Of a stretch of 64,000 nucleotides of DNA, positions 44,196 to 52,877 are shown piece after piece (position 1 is the first letter of the stretch; every line of letters starts with the position of its first letter). The notes below the pieces were generated by a model. That model was not told the origin of the DNA, made no database searches, and worked only from the letters and a program-made list of their open reading frames with translations. The stretch covers positions 1 to 64,000 of the forward strand of contig NZ_PVTD01000009.1 in the NCBI RefSeq assembly GCF_003003255.1. Reading direction: 5' to 3'. The position numbers were made by a program, and so were the translations under genes. The stretch comes from Aliiruegeria haliotis. Lineage in GTDB: Bacteria > Pseudomonadota > Alphaproteobacteria > Rhodobacterales > Rhodobacteraceae.

Positions 44196-45247
44196 GAGCG
44201 TGTTGCGCTCATTCTGAGGCAGATTTCCACGCGTCTTGATCCATGATTCTCTGTCTGCAGGCCAGATTTGGGGGGAGAGGGGCAAGCCACATCCTTTGGC
44301 ACTTCGCTAGCGCGTTGTTGCGTTTGTGGAGGAGGGTCATTCGCACCGGGTTGCCGCAGCTCGGTTCCGGGTTTGGGTAAAGTTCGTCAATGACATGGTG
44401 ATGCTGAAGCGCGAGACGGGCGGGTTGGAGCCGAGCGCCCCAGGCAATGCTGGTGGGTATGGCAAGTTGGACCGTCTGCGGGATTGGATCGTGGCACGCA
44501 TGGCTGCCAAACCGGATTTGACGCTGGATGATCTGATCCTGGAGATTGCCGATGAACACCAGATAACATCCCATCGCGTGTCGATCTGGTGGCCCCTTCG
44601 CACTCTGGGCCCGTCACACAAAAATGACCTTCAAGCCGTCGAGCAATAGCGGCCTGAGGTCCGGCACGCACGCCATGTCTGGATCACAGGGCGACAACCA
44701 TTCATGGCGAACCTGTTGCCACGCGTCGGCTTCATTGGCGAGACGTCTTTGAAAACGAACATGGCCAAGATCACCGGGTGATCCTGCAAAGGTACGCGCC
44801 TGATAGATTACGCGTCCTTCGGCCACTGGAATGCCCAGACGTTCATCGCCGCATTGCGCCATGACAGGCTGGACGCGCCATGGGGCATCGACAGCGCAAT
44901 GAACCGCGCAGCCTTCGAGCTTTATTCCGGGACACAGCTCGCCCCGACGCTGCAGCCAAGCGATGTGATTATCCTCGACAACCTGTCGTCCCACAAATGC
45001 CCGAAGGCCGCAGAGGCCATGCGCGCCGTCGGTGCATGGTTCTTGTTCCAGCCTCCCAACAGCCCCGATCTCAATCTCATTGAAATGGCCTTCGCCAAAC
45101 TCAAGCCCCTTGTCCGGCGTCCTGCCGCGCGGACCTACGGCGACCTTTGGCGCGCCGTCGGTCACCTCTGTGATCTCTTCACTGACGGGGAATGCTGCAA
45201 CTTCTTCAACGCCGCTGGCTATGAAATCAATAGAGCGCAACGTATTC
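44196..45247 (+). mobile_element. Degenerate IS630-family element flanked by TA
   Basis: A 1,052-base element with TA at both borders (44194-44195 and 45248-45249), the usual target duplication of IS630/Tc1 elements. Its ends are inverted repeats: GAGCGTGTTGCGCTC on the left against GAATACGTTGCGCTC read inward from the right. It encodes one transposase with several stops. Both neighbours are intergenic, so no gene was visibly cut. Confidence 0.85.
44278..45247 (+). pseudogene. IS630-family transposase, inactivated by point changes
   Basis: One reading frame carries the whole protein, from GKPHPLALR to the DDE end (VIILDNLSSHKCPKAAEAM, then PPNSPDLNLIEMAFAKLK). The expected start codon before GKPHP is AGG. 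In-frame stops occur at 44308-44310 (TAG), 44647-44649 (TAG) and 44779-44781 (TGA, where relatives have Trp). The natural stop is also gone, so the frame reads out through the right end. There is no large deletion; decay is by substitutions and a probable 1-base loss at the end. Confidence 0.9.
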
Positions 45248-45249
45248 TA

Positions 45250-45811
45250 GCAGATCGACTTAGGTAGCTATCGCGAGCGCGACGCTGCCCTTGGGAACAG
45301 CCTTGCGTGTTGGCTTGAGGCGCCGAGATCAGGGACGCGAGGGCTCGAAACGGTTTTGACCTCCCAAGCCCGCAACAGGATGCGGGCGACACTGCCTTAA
45401 GGCTACCGGGCTGTTTGGGCCTTGGCCCCCACATGGTCATGGTTCTTTTTTGGGCTGCTCGGGGAGGTCGTGAACGCCTCAAGACCGGCCGGAGCACGAG
45501 GTGCGAGTTTGCAGCTCAATGTTGGCGACTCTTGCCGGAGAGGCTTCCCGGAAATCCCGGACCGGGACAACTTCTACGACCGAAACCGGTGTGGGTAAGC
45601 GTTTTGGGGTGATGAGCCCCGAGTGATGGCGCTGGCGGCTTTCAAAGCGCTGCTCCCCTTGACTGACTTGCCGCAATACTGGCGGAGTGGCGTTCAATCA
45701 CCGCCTTGGGTGTCACGGGTGGGAATTGGCTATTGCCGGGGACTTGAGAAAAGGCGTGGTGATTCGCATCCCCCCCTAGGCGGTTCAGCCGTTTCAGGTG
45801 CCTGGGAGAAG
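45250..45811. other. Intergenic between IS630 and tRNA-Arg
   Basis: About 560 bases with no recognised gene. It lies at the 3' side of a tRNA-Arg(CCT) gene, a common integration site in alphaproteobacteria, but no integrase fragment or repeat of the tRNA end was noticed. Confidence 0.4.
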
Positions 45812-45888
45812 TGGCGATCCCGGCAGGATTTGAACCTGCGACCTGCCGCTTAGGAGGCGGCTGCTCTATCCAGCTGAGCTACGGGACC
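45812..45888 (-). tRNA. tRNA-Arg (CCT)
   Basis: A full cloverleaf on the minus strand. The acceptor GGTCCCG pairs with CGGGATC, with G-U at the second pair. The anticodon stem GCCGC/GCGGC encloses loop CTCCTAA with anticodon CCT, the T arm is GGTTCAAATCC, and CCA is encoded (45812-45814). It reads AGG codons. Confidence 0.96.
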
Positions 45889-46477
45889 ATCGAGTCACGA
45901 CGTAGAAGAAATATGTTGGCTTGCCAAGTCTGTCTCGATGGGAGAACGCGCCCGCTGTTGGTCGGGAGAGGCATCCGGGGACGGGGGCAGTTCGACGAGG
46001 GGAACCAATGCTTGGGACGGCTGCAAGGAGGCTTCGCGCGGAACCGCCAGCAAGGGGCAACCCGACCCGCACCGCCGAACCCACCGATAGGAATGCGACT
46101 GGAAGCGGCTTCAACCCACCAAGTCATTCGCCTCCTTTCTCCGTGCCAACAGGATCGAGGGAGGCTCTCTGGCGTCCTGCAATCCAGCCGATGCCTAGAC
46201 CGACATTCTGCAGTGACCACGACCTCCGCTGAGAGACATGCCCACGCCCCGGTCTGCATGTCTGCCCACGAACAGTCGGGGGGGGGTGCGTCAAAGCTCC
46301 CGCAGTGCTTGACCGGTTCTCCCAAGCGGCAGCCGAGATATGGGACGCGTCAAAGCCACCCAACGCCAGAATCGAGGAAAACTGGCGGTAGATTCGTCCG
46401 GCTTGCAATACCACCAGCATGAAGAGTACCGCGGCCCGGCAGGCGGGCAGGGCGCTTGGCCCCTTGGCTTGGGATGG
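45889..46477. other. Intergenic between two tRNA genes
   Basis: About 590 bases with no recognised gene. It contains a run of nine G at about 46278-46286, a possible slippage site. No promoter was confidently identified for the tRNA-Arg gene. Confidence 0.4.
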
Positions 46478-46554
46478 TGGTAGGCCCGGCAGGACTTGAA
46501 CCCGCAACCAAAGCGTTATGAGCGCTCTGCTCTAACCAATTGAGCTACAGGCCC
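46478..46554 (-). tRNA. tRNA-Ile2 (CAT, lysidine type)
   Basis: A full cloverleaf on the minus strand, beginning GGGCCTGTAGCTCAATTGG. The anticodon loop is CTCATAA with anticodon CAT, and CCA is encoded (46478-46480). The acceptor and D arm match tRNA-Ile2, whose C34 is converted to lysidine by TilS to read AUA, rather than elongator tRNA-Met. Initiator tRNA features are absent. Confidence 0.88.
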
Positions 46555-46698
46555 GCCATGTGCCGTGCCTACCATGTTGCCTTGTGGCGTCAAGCCCGAG
46601 CCGTGTTCCGGGGGGCGGTCAGGGACGGCTTGGCATGGACACCGGTGGGTTGGCTTGCTACCTCGCGCTCAGAATTCCGCAATTCGAGGGGATGGCCG

Positions 46699-47745
46699 GT
46701 GACCGAACGCAGGAATGGACTGACCTATGCCGAGGCCGGCGTGGATATTGACGCGGGCAATGCCCTAGTGGAGCGGATCAAGCCGGCGGCGAAGTCCACC
46801 AACCGCGCCGGCGTCATGGCCGGGCTGGGTGGTTTTGGTGGGCTCTTCGACGTCAAGGCGGCCGGCTACACGGATCCGGTACTTGTTGCGGCCACCGACG
46901 GCGTGGGCACCAAGCTCAAGATCGCCATCGACACCGGTGTCGTCTCCGGCGTGGGCGTGGACCTCGTGGCGATGTGCGTCAATGACCTTGTCTGTCAGGG
47001 CGCCGAGCCGCTCTTCTTTCTCGACTACTTCGCCTGTGGATCGCTCGATGTGGAACGTGCGGCGCAAGTCGTCGAAGGGATTGCGGACGGCTGTCGTCAG
47101 GCGGGCGCGGCCCTGATCGGCGGCGAAACGGCCGAAATGCCGGGCATGTATTCCGACGAGGATTTCGACCTTGCCGGGTTTTCGGTCGGGGCGATGGAAC
47201 GGGGCGCGGCCTTGCCCAACGGCGTGGTCGAAGGTGACGTCCTGCTGGGGCTGGCCTCCAACGGTGTCCATTCGAACGGCTACTCGCTGGTGCGCAAGAT
47301 CGTCGAGGTCAATGGCCTCGACTGGGACGCAGCCTCGCCGTTCGGGTCCGGCACGCTGGGCCAGGCGCTGCTGGCACCGACCCGGATCTATGTTCGCCAG
47401 GCGCTGGCCGCGATCCGGTACGGCGGGGTGCACGGTTTGGCTCACATCACCGGTGGTGGCCTGACAGAGAACCTGCCGCGCGTCTTGCCCGAGGGGCTGG
47501 GTGTGCAGGTGGATCTTGGAGCGTGGACGCTTCCGCCGGTCTTCCGCTGGCTCGGCGCATCGGGCGAGCTGGAAACCTCCGAGATGCTCAAGACCTTCAA
47601 CGCGGGGATCGGCATGGTGCTGGTCGTGTCGGCCGACCGGGCGCTGTCTCTGATGGAGGTGCTTCAGGACGAGGGCGAGACGGTCTACCAACTGGGCAGC
47701 GTCCTGTCCGGCGAGGGGGTCACCTACACCGGTGTGCTGAAGTGA
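46699..47745 (+). CDS. purM: Phosphoribosylformylglycinamidine cyclo-ligase
   Basis: The fifth step of purine synthesis: ATP-dependent closure of FGAM to AIR. The 348-residue PurM has the N-terminal [13 protein letters not shown] motif, [14 protein letters not shown], the [19 protein letters not shown] core and [11 protein letters not shown]. The GTG start at 46699 follows GAGGGGA and gives the standard length; longer frames would run into the tRNA. It overlaps purN. Confidence 0.96.
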   Translation: MTERRNGLTYAEAGVDIDAGNALVERIKPAAKSTNRAGVMAGLGGFGGLFDVKAAGYTDPVLVAATDGVGTKLKIAIDTGVVSGVGVDLVAMCVNDLVCQGAEPLFFLDYFACGSLDVERAAQVVEGIADGCRQAGAALIGGETAEMPGMYSDEDFDLAGFSVGAMERGAALPNGVVEGDVLLGLASNGVHSNGYSLVRKIVEVNGLDWDAASPFGSGTLGQALLAPTRIYVRQALAAIRYGGVHGLAHITGGGLTENLPRVLPEGLGVQVDLGAWTLPPVFRWLGASGELETSEMLKTFNAGIGMVLVVSADRALSLMEVLQDEGETVYQLGSVLSGEGVTYTGVLK

Positions 47746-48335
47746 AACGCGTCGCGATCCTGATCTCGGGCGGGGGCTCCAACATGTTGAGCCTGCTCGA
47801 CAGCATGGCAGAAACCGGCCACCCCGCCACCCCGTGCCTCGTGGCGTCGAACGACCCGAACGCGGGCGGGCTGGCAAGGGCCGCTGCGCGCGGCGTGGCG
47901 ACGGCGGCGCTCGACCACAAGCCCTTCGGCAAGGATCGTCCAGCTTTCGAAGCCGAACTGCAAAAGATCATTGCCGCCCATGCTGCCGATATCATCTGCC
48001 TTGCGGGCTTCATGCGGGTTTTGACGGCGGGTTTCGTGACGCCATGGTCGGGGCGGATGCTCAACATCCACCCCTCGTTGCTGCCGAAGTACCGCGGGCT
48101 GCACACCCATGCCCGTGCGCTTGAGGCCGGCGATCAGGAGGCCGGGTGTACCGTGCACGAAGTCACGCCGGAGCTTGACGACGGGCCGATCCTCGGACAG
48201 GCCCGTGTCCCGGTGGAGGCCGACGATACACCGGAAACGCTCGCCGCCCGGGTGCTGGTGCAGGAACACGTGCTCTATCCTGCCGTGCTGCGTCGGTTCG
48301 CTTCTGGCGACCGGACCCCGGTTTATTTGCCCTGA
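47742..48335 (+). CDS. purN: Phosphoribosylglycinamide formyltransferase
   Basis: Transfers a formyl group from 10-formyl-THF to GAR. A 197-residue PurN with [13 protein letters not shown] at the N-terminus and catalytic N and H in [16 protein letters not shown], and the distal Asp in LDDGPILGQ. The GTG start overlaps the purM stop (GTGA), the usual purMN operon. It uses folate, not formate, unlike PurT. Confidence 0.96.
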   Translation: MKRVAILISGGGSNMLSLLDSMAETGHPATPCLVASNDPNAGGLARAAARGVATAALDHKPFGKDRPAFEAELQKIIAAHAADIICLAGFMRVLTAGFVTPWSGRMLNIHPSLLPKYRGLHTHARALEAGDQEAGCTVHEVTPELDDGPILGQARVPVEADDTPETLAARVLVQEHVLYPAVLRRFASGDRTPVYLP

Positions 48336-48418
48336 GCTTTCCATCTTCCCGCGATCAGGCTAAGACAGCCGGAACGGGCAGAAACGCCGATCCGGTAGAA
48401 CACAAAAGAGCCGCCTGA

Positions 48419-49576
48419 ATGCGTACACTTACCACGACCGACGCGCTCGCCGAATTTTGCGCGCAAGCCAAGTCCGGCGCCTATGTCACAATCGACACCG
48501 AGTTCCTGCGGGAACGCACCTACTACTCCCGGCTGTGCCTGATCCAGATCGCGTTGCCCGACGACGGGGAGGCAGTTCTGGTTGATCCGATTGCCGGTGG
48601 CGAGGGGCTGTCGCTCGACCCGCTGTACGAGCTGTTCCGGGATACCTCGGTGGTGAAGGTATTCCATGCCGCGCGACAGGATCTGGAGATTTTCTTCCAC
48701 GAAGGTAATGTCTTCCCCGATCCGCTCTTCGATACCCAGGTTGCGGCGATGGTCTGTGGCTTTGGCGAGCAGGTCGGCTACGAGACGCTGGTTCGCAAGA
48801 TTGCAAAGGGCAGCGTCGATAAGTCGTCCCGGTTCACCGATTGGTCGCGGCGCCCATTGTCGGAGGCGCAGCAGAGCTATGCCATCGCCGACGTCACGCA
48901 TCTGCGGGTGATCTATGAATACCTCGCAGCGGAGTTGAAGCGCTCTGGGCGTCAGCATTGGGTCGAGGAGGAGCTCGGCGTTCTCACCGACCCGGCGACC
49001 TACGTGATCGAGCCGGAGAATGCGTGGAAGCGGATCAAGACCCGCACCAATTCCGGCCGGTTCCTCGCCATCGTTCGTGAACTCGCGCAATTCCGCGAGA
49101 TCTATGCGCAGGGGCGCAACGTGCCGCGCAACCGTGTCTACAAGGACGATGCATTGCTGGAGCTTGCCTCCACCAAACCGCGCACCATGCAGGACCTCGG
49201 CAAGTCGCGCCTGTTGCTGCGCGATGCCCGCAAGGGACAGATCGCCGAAGGGATCCTCGAAGCCGTCGGCAACGGGCTCGACGCCCGGCCCGAGACCTTT
49301 CCGCAGCCCGACAACAGCCGTGACAAGCTGGTGGTCAATCCGGCGCTGGCGGATCTGTTGCGGGTGCTGCTGAAGGCGAAATCGGACAGCGCGGGCGTTG
49401 CGCAGAAGCTGATCGCGACATCGGCCGATCTGGACATGATCGCCGCCGGGAAACGCGAGGTACGGGCGCTCAGCGGGTGGCGCGACGAGGTTTTCGGCGC
49501 AGATGCCCTGCGGCTCTGCAATGGAGAGGTCGGGTTGGCGGCAAAGGGCGCGAAGGTCGAGGTGATCGAGCTTTGA
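48419..49576 (+). CDS. rnd: Ribonuclease D
   Basis: A 3'-5' exoribonuclease that trims tRNA precursors. DEDD residues: D26 and E28 in TIDTEF, D in HAARQDLEIF, and the last Asp near SYAIADVTHL. One or two HRDC domains follow (about 210-385). The length of 385 residues is typical. It is transcribed with the purine genes or from its own promoter in the 83-base gap. Confidence 0.94.
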   Translation: MRTLTTTDALAEFCAQAKSGAYVTIDTEFLRERTYYSRLCLIQIALPDDGEAVLVDPIAGGEGLSLDPLYELFRDTSVVKVFHAARQDLEIFFHEGNVFPDPLFDTQVAAMVCGFGEQVGYETLVRKIAKGSVDKSSRFTDWSRRPLSEAQQSYAIADVTHLRVIYEYLAAELKRSGRQHWVEEELGVLTDPATYVIEPENAWKRIKTRTNSGRFLAIVRELAQFREIYAQGRNVPRNRVYKDDALLELASTKPRTMQDLGKSRLLLRDARKGQIAEGILEAVGNGLDARPETFPQPDNSRDKLVVNPALADLLRVLLKAKSDSAGVAQKLIATSADLDMIAAGKREVRALSGWRDEVFGADALRLCNGEVGLAAKGAKVEVIEL

Positions 49577-49583
49577 TCGCGCC

Positions 49584-50063
49584 TCAGCGGCGGGAACTCA
49601 CCTGGTTTCGCGCGCCGACGACGGTAATCTGCCGCACGGATTGCAGCGCCTGGTCCGACAGGTAGAAGGCCGACACAACTTCCCGGCTAGCCTGGTTGAC
49701 CACGGGGCGCGGTTGCCGTGGCGGAACGATCCGGAATTCGAGCCGCATCACGCCGTCCTTGGCCGCGGGCTTGCCTGCCTCCGTCTCATAGGTCGAGATC
49801 AGGTCGGCAGCATAATACCCCTGTGTTCTGGGCAGGCCGACTGCGGTTACCACCGCGCCGCCGGGCACCTTGTCCACCGTCATGGAGACCACCTGGTCAA
49901 TGACCGGCCGGGGGTCGCTGTCGTCGACATAGCCCTTGCGCGGTGCAAGTGTCGGTTCGGACCGGCCGCCGCCGAACCACCCCCAGTTGCCCGGGTTGTA
50001 ACGCGATTCACATCCGGCAAGCACGAGCACGGCAATCACGCCGGCGAGGATCTGAACTTTCAT
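49584..50063 (-). CDS. Predicted lipoprotein, function unknown
   Basis: A 159-residue secreted protein with signal peptide and lipobox VLAGC (C18), so anchored to the inner or outer membrane. The mature part starts Gly/Trp-rich (NPGNWGWFGGGRSEP) and continues as a beta-rich domain (MTVDKVPGGAVVTAVGLPRT). It resembles uncharacterised Rhodobacteraceae lipoproteins; no enzymatic motif is visible. It is convergent with rnd. Confidence 0.75.
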   Translation of the reverse strand: MKVQILAGVIAVLVLAGCESRYNPGNWGWFGGGRSEPTLAPRKGYVDDSDPRPVIDQVVSMTVDKVPGGAVVTAVGLPRTQGYYAADLISTYETEAGKPAAKDGVMRLEFRIVPPRQPRPVVNQASREVVSAFYLSDQALQSVRQITVVGARNQVSSRR

Positions 50064-50221
50064 GTCGGGCCCCAGACACCAGGAATTCGTCCCATCCGAC
50101 CTAGCCGGTTGCGGGCCGAAAGAAAAGCCCGGCCGGACACTTGGCGGCCGGGTGCGCGGGAGGCTGGACCTTCGCCGCGGATCGGACTACCTCTCGCTGC
50201 GGAGCATCAGGGAGCACCGGA

Positions 50222-50647
50222 ATGGCAAAGGCAGCCTTCGAAGACATCGTCGAGACTTTCGAGTTCCTTGAGGATTGGGAGGATCGCTACCGGCACGTGA
50301 TCGACATGGGCAAGGCGATGGATCCTCTGGAGGACAACCTGCGCGTGCCCGCGACCAAGGTGGATGGCTGCGCCAGCCAGGTCTGGCTCGTGCCGGAGAT
50401 CGAGGGCGAGGGTGGGGGCGCCGTGTTCCGCTTTCGAGGCGACAGCGACGCCATGATCGTTCGGGGCCTGATCGCGGTTCTTGTTGCGCTCTATTCCGGG
50501 CTCACGGTCGAAGAGGTGCTGAAGGTGGACGCGCCCGCCGAGCTGGGCCGGCTCGGCCTCAATGATCACCTCTCCTCACAACGTTCGAACGGTCTGCGCG
50601 CCATGGTGCAACGCATCCAGGACCTTTCGGAACGCGCCGCTGCGTGA
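50222..50647 (+). CDS. sufE: Cysteine desulfurase sulfur acceptor SufE
   Basis: A 141-residue SufE that accepts persulfide sulfur from SufS for Fe-S cluster assembly. The acceptor Cys is C50 in KVDGCASQVWL, followed by the FRGDSDAMIVRGLIAVLVALYSG helix region. It is located away from the suf operon. The GNAT gene overlaps its stop (GTGA). The cell needs many Fe-S clusters for the nitrate system, but this link is general. Confidence 0.94.
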   Translation: MAKAAFEDIVETFEFLEDWEDRYRHVIDMGKAMDPLEDNLRVPATKVDGCASQVWLVPEIEGEGGGAVFRFRGDSDAMIVRGLIAVLVALYSGLTVEEVLKVDAPAELGRLGLNDHLSSQRSNGLRAMVQRIQDLSERAAA

Positions 50648-51123
50648 GCGCGGAGAGCACAAACCTGCGGGCCGCACGGCCCGAAGATGCCGACGGCATC
50701 AGCCGCCTCGTCATCACCACGCTCTACCGATCCAATGCGAAAGACTACCCGCCGGAGGTGCTGGCGCGTGTGGCCGAGGTCAACGCCCCGCAACGGGTGC
50801 TCGATGCGATGCGGGAGCGGTCGGTCTGGGTCGCCGTCGCCGCTGACGGAGAAATCGTCGGCACGGCCGGGGTGTGCGGTGACGTGCTGAAGTCCCTTTT
50901 CGTGCACCCGAAGGAACAGGGCAGGGGTCTTGGACGTCTGCTGCTGGGCAAGGCAATGGACGCAGCGCGCGGGGCCGGGCTGTCGGAGATGCGGCTGCAA
51001 TCCTCCCTGACGGCGCTAGGGTTCTACCCCGCGGCAGGCTTCGAAGACCTTGCGGAGATTGCCGAGGGTGACGACCGCACGGTGCTCATGCGGCGATCGC
51101 TCAGGCCTCCGATACCCGCGTGA
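50644..51123 (+). CDS. GNAT-family N-acetyltransferase
   Basis: A 159-residue acetyltransferase with motif A LKSLFVHPKEQGRGLGRLLLGKAM (acetyl-CoA loop Q/R-G-x-G) and the C-terminal ALGFYPAAGFE strand. The acceptor is unknown. The GTG start overlaps the sufE stop, so it is co-translated with SufE. Its last 23 bases overlap the convergent DUF1638 gene. Confidence 0.85.
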   Translation: MSAESTNLRAARPEDADGISRLVITTLYRSNAKDYPPEVLARVAEVNAPQRVLDAMRERSVWVAVAADGEIVGTAGVCGDVLKSLFVHPKEQGRGLGRLLLGKAMDAARGAGLSEMRLQSSLTALGFYPAAGFEDLAEIAEGDDRTVLMRRSLRPPIPA

Positions 51124-51751
51124 GGGCCGATGTAAGGTCGCCGTAGCCGGTGAGCCGCCGCTCGTAGGCCAGCCCCAACCGTTCCGCGCATTCTTTCGCC
51201 TCTTTCGCCAGCCCCGGGTCATCGGTCTGCGCCTGGTGCACCAGCTTGGTGTAGTGGGCGAAATAGGTGTCCCGCAGTTCCGGATACCGGTCGAGGCCCA
51301 GCGGACGCCAGACAAAGGCGTCGAACTGCCGAACGAGGAAATCGGTCAGATAGAACGCCGTGATCTCGTCCTTCGCCCGCTCCGCGAAGGCCGCGTTTCC
51401 CTCGAAGAAACTGTAGCAATGCGGGCCGGCGATCATCTCCACGCCCAGCCGTTCGCAGGCCTGCTCCAGCATCCCGCCTGTGCCGCAATCAGCATAGGCG
51501 ACGAAGATCCGCTCGTAGGTGGCACGGTGCTCCGCCACCGCCGCTTCGATCCCCGGCGTGATCTTTTCGGGGTGGTTGTGGTAGATGGCGGGCAGGCAGG
51601 TCAGGTCCACGTGGTCCCATCCATTGGCAGATTTCACCGCGAGGATCTCCCGCGCGATGGCGCCACAGCCGATGATCAGCACCTTGCCCGGACCATCCTG
51701 CGGCGCAGCCAGGCCGCTGTCGGTCAGCGTGGTATCGTCGGGTGTCCGCAT
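51101..51751 (-). CDS. DUF1638 protein, corrinoid-module partner
   Basis: A 216-residue DUF1638 protein with VLIIGCGAIAREILAVK at the N-terminus, then VAYADCGTGG and HCYSFFEG, where conserved Cys and His may bind metal or cofactor. DUF1638 genes recur beside corrinoid proteins and methyltransferases of one-carbon metabolism, as here, where a corrinoid protein is encoded 240 bases upstream. It might help load or reactivate cobalamin, though this is inference. The start Met is fixed by alignment; AAGGA is only 2 bases away, so it is not certain. Confidence 0.72.
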   Translation of the reverse strand: MRTPDDTTLTDSGLAAPQDGPGKVLIIGCGAIAREILAVKSANGWDHVDLTCLPAIYHNHPEKITPGIEAAVAEHRATYERIFVAYADCGTGGMLEQACERLGVEMIAGPHCYSFFEGNAAFAERAKDEITAFYLTDFLVRQFDAFVWRPLGLDRYPELRDTYFAHYTKLVHQAQTDDPGLAKEAKECAERLGLAYERRLTGYGDLTSALTRVSEA

Positions 51752-51780
51752 GGTCCTTGCGCTCTCGACCTTCGATCCGA

Positions 51781-51951
51781 TCAGCTCTGATCGCGCCGCA
51801 CGATCCAGCGGACAACCAATGCGGCCCCGGCAGTGATCGGCAGAAGCGTCCATAGCGGCGTGTCGCCCATCAATGCCGACGCGAGGAACACGCTCACGGC
51901 GGCCGCCGCGATGATGAGCAACAGAAATGGCAGGAAACGGTTCAGGGGCAT
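51781..51951 (-). CDS. Small two-helix membrane protein (56 residues)
   Basis: Two hydrophobic helices (LPFLLLIIAAAAVSVFLASA and LLPITAGAALVVRW) separated by a short polar turn, ending RRDQS. GGAGAA lies 5 bases before the ATG at 51951. It lies between the DUF1638 and corrinoid genes on the same strand. No function can be assigned. Confidence 0.6.
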   Translation of the reverse strand: MPLNRFLPFLLLIIAAAAVSVFLASALMGDTPLWTLLPITAGAALVVRWIVRRDQS

Positions 51952-51994
51952 GGGGTTCTCCTTGCCCATGACATAAGCTCGCGGACGGCTCTTG

Positions 51995-52699
51995 TCAGCC
52001 CGCAGCCATCTGGTTGTGCTTGCGCGCGATGAAATCCTTGGCGGTTTCCACGGCCACAGCCGCATCGCGGCAATACGCGTCGGCACCAATGGCGCGGCCG
52101 AATTCCTCGTTCAGCGGCGCCCCGCCCACCAGCACGATGTAGTCGTCGCGGATGCCTTGTTCGACCATCGTGTCGATGACGACCTTCATGTAGGGCATGG
52201 TGGTGGTCAGAAGTGCCGACATGCCGACGATGTCGGCTTCTTCGCGCGCCGCCGCTTCCAGGTAATTCTCCACCGGGTTGTTGATCCCCAGGTCGACCAC
52301 CTCGAAACCGGCCCCTTCCATCATCATGGAGACGAGGTTCTTGCCGATGTCGTGGATGTCGCCCTTCACCGTGCCGATGACCATCTTTCCCATGCGCGGT
52401 GCGCCGGTCTCGGCCAGCAGTGGCTTCAGGATCGCCATCCCGCCTTTCATCGCATTGGCGGCAAGCAAAACTTCGGGCACGAAAAGGATGCCGTCGCGGA
52501 AATCGTTGCCGACGATCGTCATGCCCGCAACCAGGGCCTCGGTCAGCACCTTGTAGGGTTCCCAGCCGCGTTCCAGCAGGATATTCACACCCTCTTCGAT
52601 CTCTTCCTTGAGACCGTCATACAGGTCGTCGTGCATCTGCAGGACAAGCTCGTCGGTTTCAAGTTCGGACAGGATGATGTCGTCTTCGTCGTCGGACAT
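51995..52699 (-). CDS. Corrinoid (B12)-binding methyltransfer protein
   Basis: A 234-residue MtbC/MetH-type protein. A helical cap (about 20-95; ALVAGMTIVGNDFRDG, FVPEVLLAANAMKGG) precedes the cobalamin domain with GDIHDIG, where H116 replaces the dimethylbenzimidazole ligand. It would carry a methyl group on cobalt between a substrate methyltransferase and a folate methyltransferase. Neither enzyme is adjacent. The MttB-superfamily gene at 21.9 kb is a possible partner. The acidic N-terminus (MSDDEDD) is typical of the group. Confidence 0.9.
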   Translation of the reverse strand: MSDDEDDIILSELETDELVLQMHDDLYDGLKEEIEEGVNILLERGWEPYKVLTEALVAGMTIVGNDFRDGILFVPEVLLAANAMKGGMAILKPLLAETGAPRMGKMVIGTVKGDIHDIGKNLVSMMMEGAGFEVVDLGINNPVENYLEAAAREEADIVGMSALLTTTMPYMKVVIDTMVEQGIRDDYIVLVGGAPLNEEFGRAIGADAYCRDAAVAVETAKDFIARKHNQMAAG

Positions 52700-52877
52700 G
52701 TCAGGGCTCCTGGCAGGGCGGCGATTGCGACCGCGGGGGATTATCGTCAGGTTTTCACGGATCTGGCGGATCGGACGCGACGAATTGCGACATGCACTAA
52801 TCCGCGACCGACCTCAAGCGGGAACATCGACTCGCGGCACTTGATCAAAGTTCCCGTTTTGTTCTATTGCTGGGCGC

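Noticed and set aside
46478-46554. Elongator tRNA-Met for the CAT-anticodon tRNA
   Set aside because: The acceptor and D-arm sequence match the lysidine-type tRNA-Ile2 rather than tRNA-Met; the anticodon alone cannot decide, so some uncertainty remains.
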